Part shown: positions 26,246-35,455 of the stretch, piece by piece
Numbering within the stretch: position 1 is the stretch's first letter
Layout: each line of letters opens with the position of its first letter
NCBI RefSeq assembly: GCF_000739655.1
Contig: NZ_BATR01000162.1
Coordinates: 62,001 to 126,000 of the forward strand
Origin: Verrucomicrobium sp. BvORR106
GTDB taxonomy: Bacteria; Verrucomicrobiota; Verrucomicrobiia; Verrucomicrobiales; Verrucomicrobiaceae
Direction of reading: 5' to 3'
Length of the DNA: 64,000 bases
Translations under genes and position numbers: made by a program
Notes under the pieces: model-generated
Told to the model about the DNA's origin: nothing
Seen by the model: only the letters and a program-made list of their open reading frames with translations
The model's database searches: none

Positions 26246-29200
26246 ATGCGGGCGCAGCGCAGAACCTCGTCAGGCATGGCCTTGATCTCCGTGCTCTGCG
26301 TTCTGGCGCTGCTCATGGTGCTCGTGCTTGCCGTGCTCTCCATGAGCCGCACGGAAACTCGCGCTTCATCATCCTATGCCCGCATCACGGATGTGCGCAC
26401 CCTCGCGGACCTCCCCGTCAATGTGGTGATGGGACAGATCCGGCAGGCAACATCGGGCTTGGGTGATGGCAAGTCCTGGACTTCCCAGCCTGGGATGATC
26501 CGGGTCTTCGGCACGGAATCAGGCCCCTTGAACCGCGCCCGCCTTCTCCAGGCCTATCGGCTCTATTCCTCGGATACCATGGTGGCCGGGGCCACCTTTG
26601 ACTCCACCACCGAGGCCGCCAGTCTGAACGGGTGGGAGACAAAGAAAGCCCACTTCACCGATCTCAACGAGCCCGTGGTCACCCCACTGCCCTCCGGCAC
26701 CCAGACCATTCTCAGGAAGACGTTTCCCATCATGGACGTGAGCGTCTTTGATTCCAATGCCGATGGGGTCGCAGATCTTGTGGGCAGCACTGACGGCCGG
26801 ATTGACGGTGCCCGCATCCTCTCCGCCCTGCCCGGCACGGATGCATCTCACCCGCTGCCCATGCCCGTCCGCTGGATGTATGTGTGCGAAGACGGTCGGT
26901 TGATCGTGCCCACCGGCGAGCAGAATGGCGAGGCACTCTTTGATACCTCGATTGTCACCGCAGACAATCCGATCACTGGTCGCATCGCCTTCTGGACGGA
27001 TGACGAGTCCTGCAAGGTCAATATCAACACCGCCAGTGAGGGCGTCCCCTGGGAGGTGCCCGTGGGCACCTCCTGGCAGGATCAGAACTGGGCCAAGTTC
27101 ATGCCCGGCCAGAATGAGTTTCAACGCTTCCCCGGCCATCCGGCCATGACCTGCCTCAGCACCGTCATGAAGAGCTTTGACCCCGCCTTCACCCGCCTCA
27201 CGCAGCAGATGAGCTCAGCCTACACCGCAGGCACGGGCGAGGGCAGCTATGCTGATCCAGATTATTTCAAGAACCTGTACCAGATGCTGCCCCGCACGAA
27301 CTGGGGCAACGCCGGCCAGAGCTCCCAGGCAGGGACCGCGGCCGTCAATGTGAACACCGGACTGCCCGTGAAAGCTGAGCGCATCTTCGCCTCCGTGGAT
27401 GAGTTCTTTTATGCCTCGAACCTGAGCGGCTCCGGCCAGCGTCTGCCCAACGACTCCGCCAGCCGGGTGGATGGCAATGAGATCCGCATGGCCCGCGCCT
27501 TCCTCACCGCCCACAGCCGCGCTCCAGAGACCAACCTCTTCAACCGGCCCCGCATCTGCCTCTGGCCTCTCTTCGCGGATACCAACACCCGCAATACCAA
27601 AGATCGCCTCATTGCCTTCGCCGCCACCTCCTCCGGCCAGACCGCCGCCTGGTACCGCGCCCAGAAGTGGGTTTCAGACTCCAACCCCGGCTCATCGCAG
27701 AGTCCGGATGCGGACTTCAATCTGCAGCACAACCAGCAACTCTTTGCCTACCTCCAGTCCCTTACCTCCAAGCCGGTGCCGGGCTTCGGGGCCGACACCT
27801 TTGTCACCAAGTACGGGGAGCTGAACCGCAACCAGATCCTCCTGGAGATGTTCGACCTGCAACGTTGGGGGGTGAACTCCTGGTACGCAGAACGCGACAG
27901 CGGTGGGGCGATCGATTTCACCAAGAGCTATGCCTACGTGCCGCCTCGCGCCTACGTGAGACCCTCCGGTGGCTGGGTGGGTGAAAGTTCCGCCCTGCCC
28001 ACGAAGATCCGCTCCGTACCAGACGGCGGTCCCGTGCCCCCAGACGGGCTCAAGGCCTTCGGCCGCTGGCCCACCGTGGTAGAGGTGGCCGTGGTCTTCA
28101 TGCCGACAGAGATCCGCGCGAAGAACAACACCGTCTTGCGCGACAGCTTTGACGCCATCGAGCTGAACAAGGCCAAGTTCGAAGGCGTGACGAATCTCTA
28201 CCCCGACAGCGGGGACCCTGGCCAGAAGTGGGCAGACCGAACCCTCAAGATGCGGCCCTACCTCATCATCCAGCCCTTCACACCGGTGGTGGGCATGCCT
28301 CCTTACAGCGCGAACATCCGCTACCGCATTGAGGGGCTGGAGACCTGGAAAGTCAACGGCAGTACCCCGATGTTCGCTGACATCGGATCACTGAACACCG
28401 TCCGCACGGAGCGCTCCAACGGTAGCACGGATGAAAACGCGCACATGACCTCCTACACCGGTCTTCAGGCGATCATCATGGACAAGCCTCCGCGGGAGTT
28501 TGTGGGCTCGCCCAATGAGAATAGCTGCTATCCCTTCATTGGCCGGGAGATTTCTGTAGATCCCGAGCAGGGCACCTTCACCTTTCCCGGAAACCCCGGC
28601 GAAAACGGCGCCAACCAGGAAATCACCATCAAGATTTACTCCGGGTATGGACCAGCGCCAGGTCCCAATGAAACCCCCATTCAGACGATCAAAATGCGCT
28701 TCCCCACCGTGAAGCTGCGCACTCCCCGGCTGTATCTTGGCGAATGGAAGGACACCCCTCTCATGGGGCTGCAGCGCCGCATCGACCAAGGCAGCTTCCA
28801 GTCTGAAGTGACCCGCCCGGGCGACGTTATTCGCTCGGTCGTGGTGAACGCCAGCCCCAGCTCACCCAGCGGCGGAGACTACCGTATCATCACGTCGAAG
28901 GCGATGGTGACCGCCGACCATTTCACACCGCATCATCATTATTTCTATGATGCCAACGGTACCAAGGGCGACTTCATGTATGAGGCGCAAAGCCTGCGCC
29001 TGGCCTCCAAGACCCACACCGGCCACTACGGCCACCCCAACATCACGCCTCCGGGATATTTTGACAGCATCGCCGACGGAGCCCAGCACTCCTGGCAGGC
29101 TGCCGGGTGGGAATGGACCGGCTCCTCCCCCAACCTCTCCAGCACCAAGCCGTATGGCCTGTTGAGGAACGTGTTCTACTGGCAGGACTGCCAGCCGGCC

Positions 29201-30400
29201 GGTCCGCCCAGGCTCAACGGAGCGTACAACGCCTCCGGCAATCCCGGTGACTGGGACAACGGCATCGGCCGGGTGGAGGACGGTGCCTACATCAACAAGC
29301 CCGACGAGGGCGGCTATGATGGCAGCGCCAACAAGTACTTCGAGCGCGGAGGATTCTCCGAAGACAGTGGCAAGGCCTACTCGCCGAACCGGCAGATCGC
29401 CTCCGCCGTCGCCTTCGGCTCCCTGCCTAGTGGTGTGCTTGGCGATGCCACCACCGCGGTCTCCCGCCCGTGGCAGACACTCCTCTTCTGCCCCAATCCC
29501 CATTCCCGCAGCACCCTGGCGCTTCAGCAGCCTGGCGCAGCAGATCACTTCGGGTTCACCCTGCCCCGAGACCACCTGTTGCTGGACGCCTTCTGGATGC
29601 CCATCGTAGAGCCCTACGCCATCAGCGAGCCCTTCTCCACCGCAGGCAAGGTGAACATGAATCACCAGATGCTGCCCTTCACCCATCTGCAAAGGGCCAC
29701 CGCGCTGCATGCCGCCCTCCGCAGCGTGCGGGTACGGGCCCTGCCGGCCGCCCTGGCCTGGGTGGGCAACAGCGACCGGACCAACTACCGCGACATCACC
29801 AACGGCGTGGAGGAATGCTACAAGTCGTCCGGTCACTGGATGAAGTTCGAGACCAGCTACGACGTGAATGTGGCGGAGACGCTCAAGGCCTTCAACAACC
29901 GGTTCAACACCCAGAAGGACGTGTTCCGCTCCGCTTCAGAAATCTGCGAAGTTTTCCTCGTGCCCCAGATGATCCCCGGCCGCACCTACAGCACCGCCGC
30001 GGGCGGCAAGCCCTCCCGGAATCCGCAGTACGAGGAAATGACTGACTGGTGGAACGGTGCCCTGAACTCCCAGAAGGATGGCATGGAGCTCACCGGGGAC
30101 AACACACGTGAGTCCCCGTACAACCAGCTCTACCCGCGTCTCACCACGCGGTCGAACGTCTTCCAGGTGCACTACCGCGTGCAGGCACTGCGCAAGTCCC
30201 GCTCCACCAACGCCAGCCGGTGGGACGAGACGCGGGACATGATCTCCAGTGACTACCGCGGCTCCGCCATCTTGGAGCGTTACCTCGATCCCAACATCAC
30301 CGGACTGCCCAACTTCATCACCAACCCCGGCAACTCCTCAGGCGCTCTGGACGACCACTACCGCTTCCGCGTCATCCAGCGCAAGCAGTTTGCCCCATGA
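26246..30400 (+). CDS. Verru_Chthon cassette protein A (GspK-like pseudopilin N-terminus)
   Basis: A protein of about 1384 residues, the first and largest of the four-gene Verru_Chthon cassette. The ATG at 26246 is preferred over 26207 because it leaves a short basic class III leader, MRAQRRTSSG, directly before MALISVLCVLALLMVLVLAV. This N-terminus matches GspK of type II secretion, which begins G/MALI and, unlike other pseudopilins, lacks Glu at +5 (here Ser). A very large extracytoplasmic domain with many aromatic, Asn and Gly residues follows. Function unknown in the family; a pilus-tip or export-adapter role is inferred. Proteins B, C and D follow after 54, 14 and 44 bases. Confidence 0.9.
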   Translation: MRAQRRTSSGMALISVLCVLALLMVLVLAVLSMSRTETRASSSYARITDVRTLADLPVNVVMGQIRQATSGLGDGKSWTSQPGMIRVFGTESGPLNRARLLQAYRLYSSDTMVAGATFDSTTEAASLNGWETKKAHFTDLNEPVVTPLPSGTQTILRKTFPIMDVSVFDSNADGVADLVGSTDGRIDGARILSALPGTDASHPLPMPVRWMYVCEDGRLIVPTGEQNGEALFDTSIVTADNPITGRIAFWTDDESCKVNINTASEGVPWEVPVGTSWQDQNWAKFMPGQNEFQRFPGHPAMTCLSTVMKSFDPAFTRLTQQMSSAYTAGTGEGSYADPDYFKNLYQMLPRTNWGNAGQSSQAGTAAVNVNTGLPVKAERIFASVDEFFYASNLSGSGQRLPNDSASRVDGNEIRMARAFLTAHSRAPETNLFNRPRICLWPLFADTNTRNTKDRLIAFAATSSGQTAAWYRAQKWVSDSNPGSSQSPDADFNLQHNQQLFAYLQSLTSKPVPGFGADTFVTKYGELNRNQILLEMFDLQRWGVNSWYAERDSGGAIDFTKSYAYVPPRAYVRPSGGWVGESSALPTKIRSVPDGGPVPPDGLKAFGRWPTVVEVAVVFMPTEIRAKNNTVLRDSFDAIELNKAKFEGVTNLYPDSGDPGQKWADRTLKMRPYLIIQPFTPVVGMPPYSANIRYRIEGLETWKVNGSTPMFADIGSLNTVRTERSNGSTDENAHMTSYTGLQAIIMDKPPREFVGSPNENSCYPFIGREISVDPEQGTFTFPGNPGENGANQEITIKIYSGYGPAPGPNETPIQTIKMRFPTVKLRTPRLYLGEWKDTPLMGLQRRIDQGSFQSEVTRPGDVIRSVVVNASPSSPSGGDYRIITSKAMVTADHFTPHHHYFYDANGTKGDFMYEAQSLRLASKTHTGHYGHPNITPPGYFDSIADGAQHSWQAAGWEWTGSSPNLSSTKPYGLLRNVFYWQDCQPAGPPRLNGAYNASGNPGDWDNGIGRVEDGAYINKPDEGGYDGSANKYFERGGFSEDSGKAYSPNRQIASAVAFGSLPSGVLGDATTAVSRPWQTLLFCPNPHSRSTLALQQPGAADHFGFTLPRDHLLLDAFWMPIVEPYAISEPFSTAGKVNMNHQMLPFTHLQRATALHAALRSVRVRALPAALAWVGNSDRTNYRDITNGVEECYKSSGHWMKFETSYDVNVAETLKAFNNRFNTQKDVFRSASEICEVFLVPQMIPGRTYSTAAGGKPSRNPQYEEMTDWWNGALNSQKDGMELTGDNTRESPYNQLYPRLTTRSNVFQVHYRVQALRKSRSTNASRWDETRDMISSDYRGSAILERYLDPNITGLPNFITNPGNSSGALDDHYRFRVIQRKQFAP

Positions 30401-30454
30401 TTCTCTGTTCCTTCTTCATGTACCCCCACCCTCATTTGAGCACCGCCATTCCCC

Positions 30455-30952
30455 ATGAAACCTGTCTTCTCCGACATGCGAGCCCGTCTGTGCCGGGACC
30501 GCTGTTCCTACGCCTTCTCACTTGTTGAAGTCACTCTCGCGGTGGCCGTCACAGCCACCGTGGCCATGACGCTCCTGGGCCTCCTTCCGGCGGGTCTGGA
30601 CGGCATGCGCCAGTCTGCCAATACTGCCGCCCACGCCCGCATCCTGCAGACACTCGCCGGGCAGGCCCAGATGAACACCTGGCAGGAGATCACCAGCTCC
30701 GGCTACTCCAGCCGCACTTACGCCTTCGACTACCAAGGGGGCGAACTGGAAGGCCTGGAAAGCGCGCAGGTCACCTATCTCGCCAGGGGCCGGGTGCAGG
30801 ATGCCCCCCCGCTGCCCGGCAGCACGGCCACGAATCCCCGGTTGCGGCTCCTCCGCATTGAGATCGTCACCGGCTCCAGTGCCGCAGACTTTGGCACCCC
30901 GCGGTGCAACACCTACGCCACGCAGATCGCCCAGATGGATGACACCCCCTAA
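30455..30952 (+). CDS. Verru_Chthon cassette protein B (GspI-like pseudopilin)
   Basis: A 165-residue prepilin-like protein. The leader ends CSYA, and processing is expected before FSLVEVTLAVAVTATVAMTLLGLLP, which has Phe at +1 and Glu at +5. A shorter start at residue 8 (30476) is also possible. The globular part is small, about 120 residues, as in minor pseudopilin GspI. It needs a prepilin peptidase encoded elsewhere. It sits between cassette proteins A and C in one operon. Confidence 0.87.
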   Translation: MKPVFSDMRARLCRDRCSYAFSLVEVTLAVAVTATVAMTLLGLLPAGLDGMRQSANTAAHARILQTLAGQAQMNTWQEITSSGYSSRTYAFDYQGGELEGLESAQVTYLARGRVQDAPPLPGSTATNPRLRLLRIEIVTGSSAADFGTPRCNTYATQIAQMDDTP

Positions 30953-30966
30953 CCCAAGTTGCTTCC

Positions 30967-32049
30967 ATGAACCGTCGCCTGCACGCCCCCGCCTTTACCT
31001 TGCTGGAGATGCTCGTCTCCATGACGATCACCTCCATCCTGCTCACGCTCATGGTGCAGATCATGGGCACCACCCAGCAGACTTGGCAGCGCACTAAGTC
31101 CCAGGCCGAGGCCTTCCGGAGTGCGCGAGAAGCCTTTGAGAGCATCTCCCGCCAGCTCTCCCAGGCCACCCTGAACAACTACTGGGACTACAACGATCCC
31201 AACCAGCCCACCTACTATCAGCGCCAGTCAGAGCTGCACTACGTCTCCGGTCCTGCCTCCTCGCTGCTCACCTCCATGGCCAATCCCACGATCGGCCACA
31301 GCGTATTCTTCCAAGCCCCGCTGGGGGTGGATCATCTGGACCCTGCCACCCAACCCGGTGCCGGACTGGACCAGGCCCTCAACGCCTGGGGCTACTATGT
31401 GGAGTACAACTCCGACCTCCCCACCCGACCCGGCTTCATGACCGAAGCCTCCCCCACCCACCCGGAGAAAAAGCGCTTCCGGCTCATGGAGTTCCGCCTG
31501 CCCTCAGAGAACTTTGACCTCTTCAAGCTCCCCAGCACCGCCACCGCAGGTACCCGGCCGGCGCTCCATGCCGCCACCACGGCCTCAGGCCTCTACTCCT
31601 GGTTCCGCACCCCGTTGCAAACCCGGTCGGAACCGCTCGCGGAAAACATCCTGGCCCTCATCATCCGCCCCACCTTCCCCGGACAATCCACCCAGCCGGA
31701 TGACTACCTCTACGACACCCGCAGCTGCCAGCTCACCAGCGGCAACATCTCCGATGCGGATGCCGCACGCCGTCACCAACTGCCTCCGGCCATCCGCATC
31801 GTGCTCGTGGCCCTGGATGAAAGCTCCTGGCTCCGGGCTGAGCATGACGAAGCCCTCTCCACCGAGTTGGTGAACCTCGTCAACAATGAGCTCTTCACCC
31901 GCCCGGCCAGGCTTGAAGATGATCTCATCGAACTCTCCGCCACCCTGACCAGCATGAATCTCCAGCATCGCGTCTTCAACACCACCGTCTCCATCCGGGC
32001 GGCCAAATGGCACACCGAGAAGCAGAAGAACCCCACGACCACGCCATAG
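30967..32049 (+). CDS. Verru_Chthon cassette protein C (GspJ-like pseudopilin)
   Basis: A 360-residue protein with the nine-residue leader MNRRLHAPA, then the prepilin helix FTLLEMLVSMTITSILLTLM with Glu at +5. An amphipathic continuation (WQRTKSQAEAFRSAREAFESI) is typical of GspJ, whose long N-terminal helix is followed by a beta domain. It is larger than GspJ of classical systems (about 200 residues). It follows protein B by 14 bases. Probably inserted in the inner membrane, then assembled with proteins A, B and D; that assembly is inference from the T2SS parallel. Confidence 0.87.
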   Translation: MNRRLHAPAFTLLEMLVSMTITSILLTLMVQIMGTTQQTWQRTKSQAEAFRSAREAFESISRQLSQATLNNYWDYNDPNQPTYYQRQSELHYVSGPASSLLTSMANPTIGHSVFFQAPLGVDHLDPATQPGAGLDQALNAWGYYVEYNSDLPTRPGFMTEASPTHPEKKRFRLMEFRLPSENFDLFKLPSTATAGTRPALHAATTASGLYSWFRTPLQTRSEPLAENILALIIRPTFPGQSTQPDDYLYDTRSCQLTSGNISDADAARRHQLPPAIRIVLVALDESSWLRAEHDEALSTELVNLVNNELFTRPARLEDDLIELSATLTSMNLQHRVFNTTVSIRAAKWHTEKQKNPTTTP

Positions 32050-32093
32050 CCCGCCGCCGTCGAGTCACGCAATTTCATTTTCTGTTTGTTTCC

Positions 32094-32678
32094 ATGAACT
32101 CATCACCTCCTGCCCTCCGTTCCTCCGTTCGCGGATTCACCCTGGTGGAGCTGATCGTGGTGATCGCCGTGGCCAGTGTCATCATGAGCCTCTCCATCGG
32201 CGGGCTCAATCAGTCCCTCCAGTCCCAGCGGCTCAGCGCCTCCGCCACCCGTCTTGCCGGTGAGCACGGGGCCGCCACCCTCCAGGCCGTGCGGGAGAAT
32301 CGCAGCCTTGAGGTCCGCCTGCTTCGACGCACGCTCGACATCAGCCCGGCCAATCGGCTGCGAGGTGTGCAGATCTTTGCCGTGGAGCCCACCACCGGTG
32401 AGGCCAGGCCCGTGGGTGAGCCCATCTTTCTGGATCCCGGAGTGGTAGTGCTGGAAAACGAAGTGCACTCCACCCTGCTCAAGCACAAGTCCACCACCAT
32501 CCCGGATGGCTACTACACGCTAAAGGCTTCCGGCACCACGGATCTGGACAAAGGCGCCACCGACCGCTGGTGCATCACTCTCGCATTGGAAGAGGAAATA
32601 AAGGACGAGTCCTCACCACCCCCCAACCACCGCGTCCTGGTCATCAATCCCCACACCGCCGCTGTTCAGCTGTACTAA
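32094..32678 (+). CDS. Verru_Chthon cassette protein D (GspH/GspG-like pseudopilin)
   Basis: The ATG at 32094 gives a 194-residue product with leader MNSSPPALRSSVRG and the classic prepilin cut site before FTLVELIVVIAVASVIMSLS. The consensus Gly at -1, Phe at +1 and Glu at +5 are all present, the best pilin signature of the four. The rest is a small beta-rich domain ending in PHTAAVQLY. The longer open frame from 32007 overlaps protein C and is rejected. It is the last gene of the cassette; a repeat element and an oppositely oriented gene follow. Confidence 0.88.
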   Translation: MNSSPPALRSSVRGFTLVELIVVIAVASVIMSLSIGGLNQSLQSQRLSASATRLAGEHGAATLQAVRENRSLEVRLLRRTLDISPANRLRGVQIFAVEPTTGEARPVGEPIFLDPGVVVLENEVHSTLLKHKSTTIPDGYYTLKASGTTDLDKGATDRWCITLALEEEIKDESSPPPNHRVLVINPHTAAVQLY

Positions 32679-32736
32679 CGCCTGAAGGACTCTGGGAGTC
32701 CAACTGATGGGCGAAGCCCCAGGATACGGGCATTCC

Positions 32737-32823
32737 ATGCCGAACGCATCCCAGACGGTAGCCTGGGGTTGAGCGTAGCGATACCCCAGGAAAATCGTCA
32801 ACAAACAGCACCCTGAAGGGGTG
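32737..32823. repeat. Two-hairpin repeat element plus CACCC palindrome
   Basis: ATGC-CGAAC-GCAT (32737-32749) is followed by GCCTGGGG (32761-32768) pairing with CCCCAGG (32784-32790) across GAGCGTAGCGA. A separate palindrome CACCCTGAAGGGGTG lies at 32809-32823 and recurs at 36887-36901. Confidence 0.7.
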
Positions 32824-32867
32824 CCAGAACACATCGCTATCGTCCCTTACCCTGCGCACCGAGTGGC

Positions 32868-32906
32868 AAAAAAAGGGGCGGGTGTGCACACACACACGCC
32901 CGCCCC
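32868..32906 (-). terminator. Rho-independent terminator of fabG
   Basis: Read on the minus strand, GGGGCGGG and CCCGCCCC (32899-32906 with 32875-32882) enclose a GT-repeat loop and run into seven T residues (32868-32874). It is 45 bases past the fabG stop. Confidence 0.85.
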
Positions 32907-32950
32907 ACAAAAACTGAATGACTGATTTACCGATTTACTGAATCACCGGA

Positions 32951-33697
32951 CTACATCACCATGCCGCCATCCACGGCCAGCGTCTGGCCAGTGATGTAGC
33001 GCGCTTCGTCGCTCGCGAGGAAAGCGGCGGCGTTGGCAATGTCCACAGCCTCACCAAAGCTGGCGAGCGGAATCTGCTTCAGCACGCCTTCCTTCTGCGC
33101 GTCGTTCAGCTCATTGGTCATATCCGTGACGATGAACCCGGGAGCGATGGCGTTGACGGTGACCGCACGACCGGCGAACTCACGTGCCAGCGACTTGCTG
33201 AAGCCAATGAGGCCCGCCTTGCTCGCAGCGTAGTTGCACTGGCCGGCATTGCCGATCAGGCCGATGACGCTGGCCACGTTGATGATGCGGCCCGTCTTGG
33301 ATTTCAGGATGGAGCGCTGGAAAGCTTTCACCAGGTTGAAGGCTCCTTTGAGGTTCGTATTGAGCACCACGTCCCAATCTTCGTCGCTCATCCGCAGAGC
33401 CAGGCCATCGCGCGTGACTCCGGCGTTGTTCACCAGGATGTCCACGGCGCCCAGATCGGCCAGCACCTGCTTGCCCAGCGCCAGCACTGCGGCCGCGTCG
33501 GCCACATCCACAGCGTAGGCCTTGGCAGCCCCCGGGTAAGCGGCATTGATGGCATCAGCAGCCCCTTGGGAACTGTTTTCCGTGCGGCTCACGATGGCCA
33601 CTTTCGCGCCTTCTGCGGCAAAACGTTCTGCGATGGCGCGACCGATCCCACGGCCGGCACCGGTGACTACTGCGACTCGATTGAGGAGCTTGCTCAT
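32951..33697 (-). CDS. fabG: 3-oxoacyl-[acyl-carrier-protein] reductase
   Basis: NADPH-dependent reduction of 3-oxoacyl-ACP in fatty-acid elongation. The 248-residue SDR protein starts LLNRVAVVTGAGRGIGRAIAE with the nucleotide-binding TGxxxGIG. NNAG (ILVNNAGVTRDGLALRM) and the catalytic Ser in INVASVIG and Tyr/Lys in YAASKAG are present. 'GFIVTDMTNEL' and the C-terminal YITGQTLAVDGGMVM are typical of FabG and set it apart from general SDRs. It is not next to other fab genes; it is a single-gene unit with its own terminator. Confidence 0.92.
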   Translation of the reverse strand: MSKLLNRVAVVTGAGRGIGRAIAERFAAEGAKVAIVSRTENSSQGAADAINAAYPGAAKAYAVDVADAAAVLALGKQVLADLGAVDILVNNAGVTRDGLALRMSDEDWDVVLNTNLKGAFNLVKAFQRSILKSKTGRIINVASVIGLIGNAGQCNYAASKAGLIGFSKSLAREFAGRAVTVNAIAPGFIVTDMTNELNDAQKEGVLKQIPLASFGEAVDIANAAAFLASDEARYITGQTLAVDGGMVM

Positions 33698-33794
33698 TCA
33701 GGGTCATTAGCGAAGCCCGGGCGGGCTTGCAACCCAGAATGCGGCACCATTTCCTTCTTCTTGCTCTTGAAGTTGTGACGGCTACACTCGCCCC

Positions 33795-34397
33795 ATGCGG
33801 TGCCCCGTTTGTCAACAGAGCCTCCATGAAGTCTCCCCGGCGTGCCCGCATTGCAGCTTTGACCTGACCATCGCCGTCCAACACCTGGGCATGGTGCCGC
33901 GGTTGCAACCGGACGTCACGGATCTGGCAGGCGTGCTCACGCCCGGCCAGACCGCGCTCCTTCAGGAGATGATCCGCGGGAAGGAACGACGCTTCCCGCA
34001 GCTCCAATTTTCCTGCGTCACCCTTCAGATTCCGCCGCAAGTCCCCCTCCGCGCCTACACCTTCTGGCTCCTCAACCGCGGCAGCCTGATCAGCGCCATG
34101 GAAAAAGGGGGCGACTGTCGCATCATCCTTTTCGCCCTGGAGATGAACCAGATGCAACTGTGCTGCATGCTCGGGTACGGCTTGGAACCCTTTGTGAATC
34201 AGGCCACCCTGGAGCAAATCGTGCAATCGGCACAACCTCTGCTAGCCAAAGGAGATGCCGCCGGTGCCTTTCAGGCGTGCTTGGAGCAAGCCGACCTGCA
34301 CCTGGCGGCCATCAGCCGCGCCATCCCCACCATCTACGGCCTCCACGAGGAAAAAGTCGCTGCCCCATTGAGCGCGGAGGCCGAGTTTGCCTACTAA
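33795..34397 (+). CDS. TPM-domain protein with N-terminal zinc ribbon
   Basis: A 200-residue protein. A zinc ribbon is formed by Cys3, Cys6, Cys17 and Cys20 (CPVC...CPHC). Residues from about 35 resemble the TPM (TLP18.3/Psb32/MOLO-1) fold: DLAGVLTPGQTALLQEMI, then a VTLQ strand and a 'GYGLEPFVNQA' stretch matching the GYGLEG motif. There is no signal peptide or C-terminal membrane helix, unlike classical TPM proteins, so it appears cytoplasmic. The TPM role in bacteria is poorly known (membrane/redox quality control). It lies 17 bases before the DUF1460 gene. Confidence 0.75.
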   Translation: MRCPVCQQSLHEVSPACPHCSFDLTIAVQHLGMVPRLQPDVTDLAGVLTPGQTALLQEMIRGKERRFPQLQFSCVTLQIPPQVPLRAYTFWLLNRGSLISAMEKGGDCRIILFALEMNQMQLCCMLGYGLEPFVNQATLEQIVQSAQPLLAKGDAAGAFQACLEQADLHLAAISRAIPTIYGLHEEKVAAPLSAEAEFAY

Positions 34398-34414
34398 GTA
34401 GCCAGCCTCGCCCT

Positions 34415-35446
34415 ATGGCCTCACGTCCCCCTTTCCACCAGTCCGCCGTTTCCCGCAGCCGCCTCGTCCAGACCGCGTTAGGCGCGTTTGCCGCCTTTTT
34501 CCTGGGCATGATCGGCCAGTATCAGGCCGAAGCCCGGGAGCAACTGCCCCAGTCCGTCACCTTCAAAGGCGAGGAGAAGTTTCAGGCCCTTGTGGCCAGA
34601 GCCCTCCGGGAGAACTGGCGCGCTCTGCCCGTCGGTGAACGGGTGGCCCAGTTTGGCCTCGCCCTCCGCGGCACTCCCTACGTGGGCTACACGCTGGAGA
34701 TCGACAACAAGATCGAATCCGCCTCCTGCAACTTCAATGGTCTGGACTGCTGGACCTACTTCGAGACCGCCCTCGGCCTGGCCCGGATGATCGAGACCCG
34801 CAAACCCGCCTACACTCCCAGCGATCTCCTGGCGGAGATCGAGTGGACCCGCTACCGCGGGGGCGTCTGCACAGGCTTCTATCTGGAACGCATCCACTAC
34901 CTCGCCGAGTGGTGGTATGACAACGAAGCCCGAGGCAACGTCTTGAATGTCACCTCCGATGTCGGCCCCACGGTGCCCATGGTGGGCAGGAAGTGCCAGG
35001 AGATGACCGTGCTCTGGAAGGGCTACCGCTACCTGAAAAACGACCCCTCCATGCTCCCGGAAATGGGCCGCATTGAGCGGAGGGAAAGCGCCCTCCCCTT
35101 CAACTACATCCCGAAGAGCAAGGTGGCCGCCATGGAGAAGAACCTCCAAAATGGAGACATCATCGGCATCGTCACCAACCAGACTGGCGGCCACTGCTCC
35201 CATGTGGGCATGGCTTACCGCACGAAAGACGGGGTTTTGCACTTCATGCACGCCTCCAAGAACCACAAAGCCGTGGTGCTGGATGACTCCCTTTCCACCT
35301 ATCTGAACCGCTTCAAGTTCCACTCCGGCATCATCGTGGCCCGCGCCCTGCCCCGGACGGCCACGATCATTGACCCCACTCACTACGCCGACCGCATCCA
35401 ATACATCACCGGCATGCCCCCGCTGGTGGTCGCCAGAAAGGGGTAA
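34415..35446 (+). CDS. DUF1460 (NlpC/P60-like amidase) exported protein
   Basis: The ATG at 34415 gives 343 residues with a signal peptide (basic SRSRL, hydrophobic VQTALGAFAAFFLGMIG, cut near YQAEA). The body matches DUF1460, relatives of N-acetylmuramoyl-L-alanine amidases with the NlpC/P60 fold. The Cys motif is SASCNFNGLDCWTYFETALG and a His lies in TGGHCSHVGMA. It therefore probably cleaves peptidoglycan or a similar amide in the periplasm. The longer open frame from 34160 overlaps the TPM gene and is rejected. Confidence 0.85.
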   Translation: MASRPPFHQSAVSRSRLVQTALGAFAAFFLGMIGQYQAEAREQLPQSVTFKGEEKFQALVARALRENWRALPVGERVAQFGLALRGTPYVGYTLEIDNKIESASCNFNGLDCWTYFETALGLARMIETRKPAYTPSDLLAEIEWTRYRGGVCTGFYLERIHYLAEWWYDNEARGNVLNVTSDVGPTVPMVGRKCQEMTVLWKGYRYLKNDPSMLPEMGRIERRESALPFNYIPKSKVAAMEKNLQNGDIIGIVTNQTGGHCSHVGMAYRTKDGVLHFMHASKNHKAVVLDDSLSTYLNRFKFHSGIIVARALPRTATIIDPTHYADRIQYITGMPPLVVARKG

Positions 35447-35455
35447 GCAGCGTCA

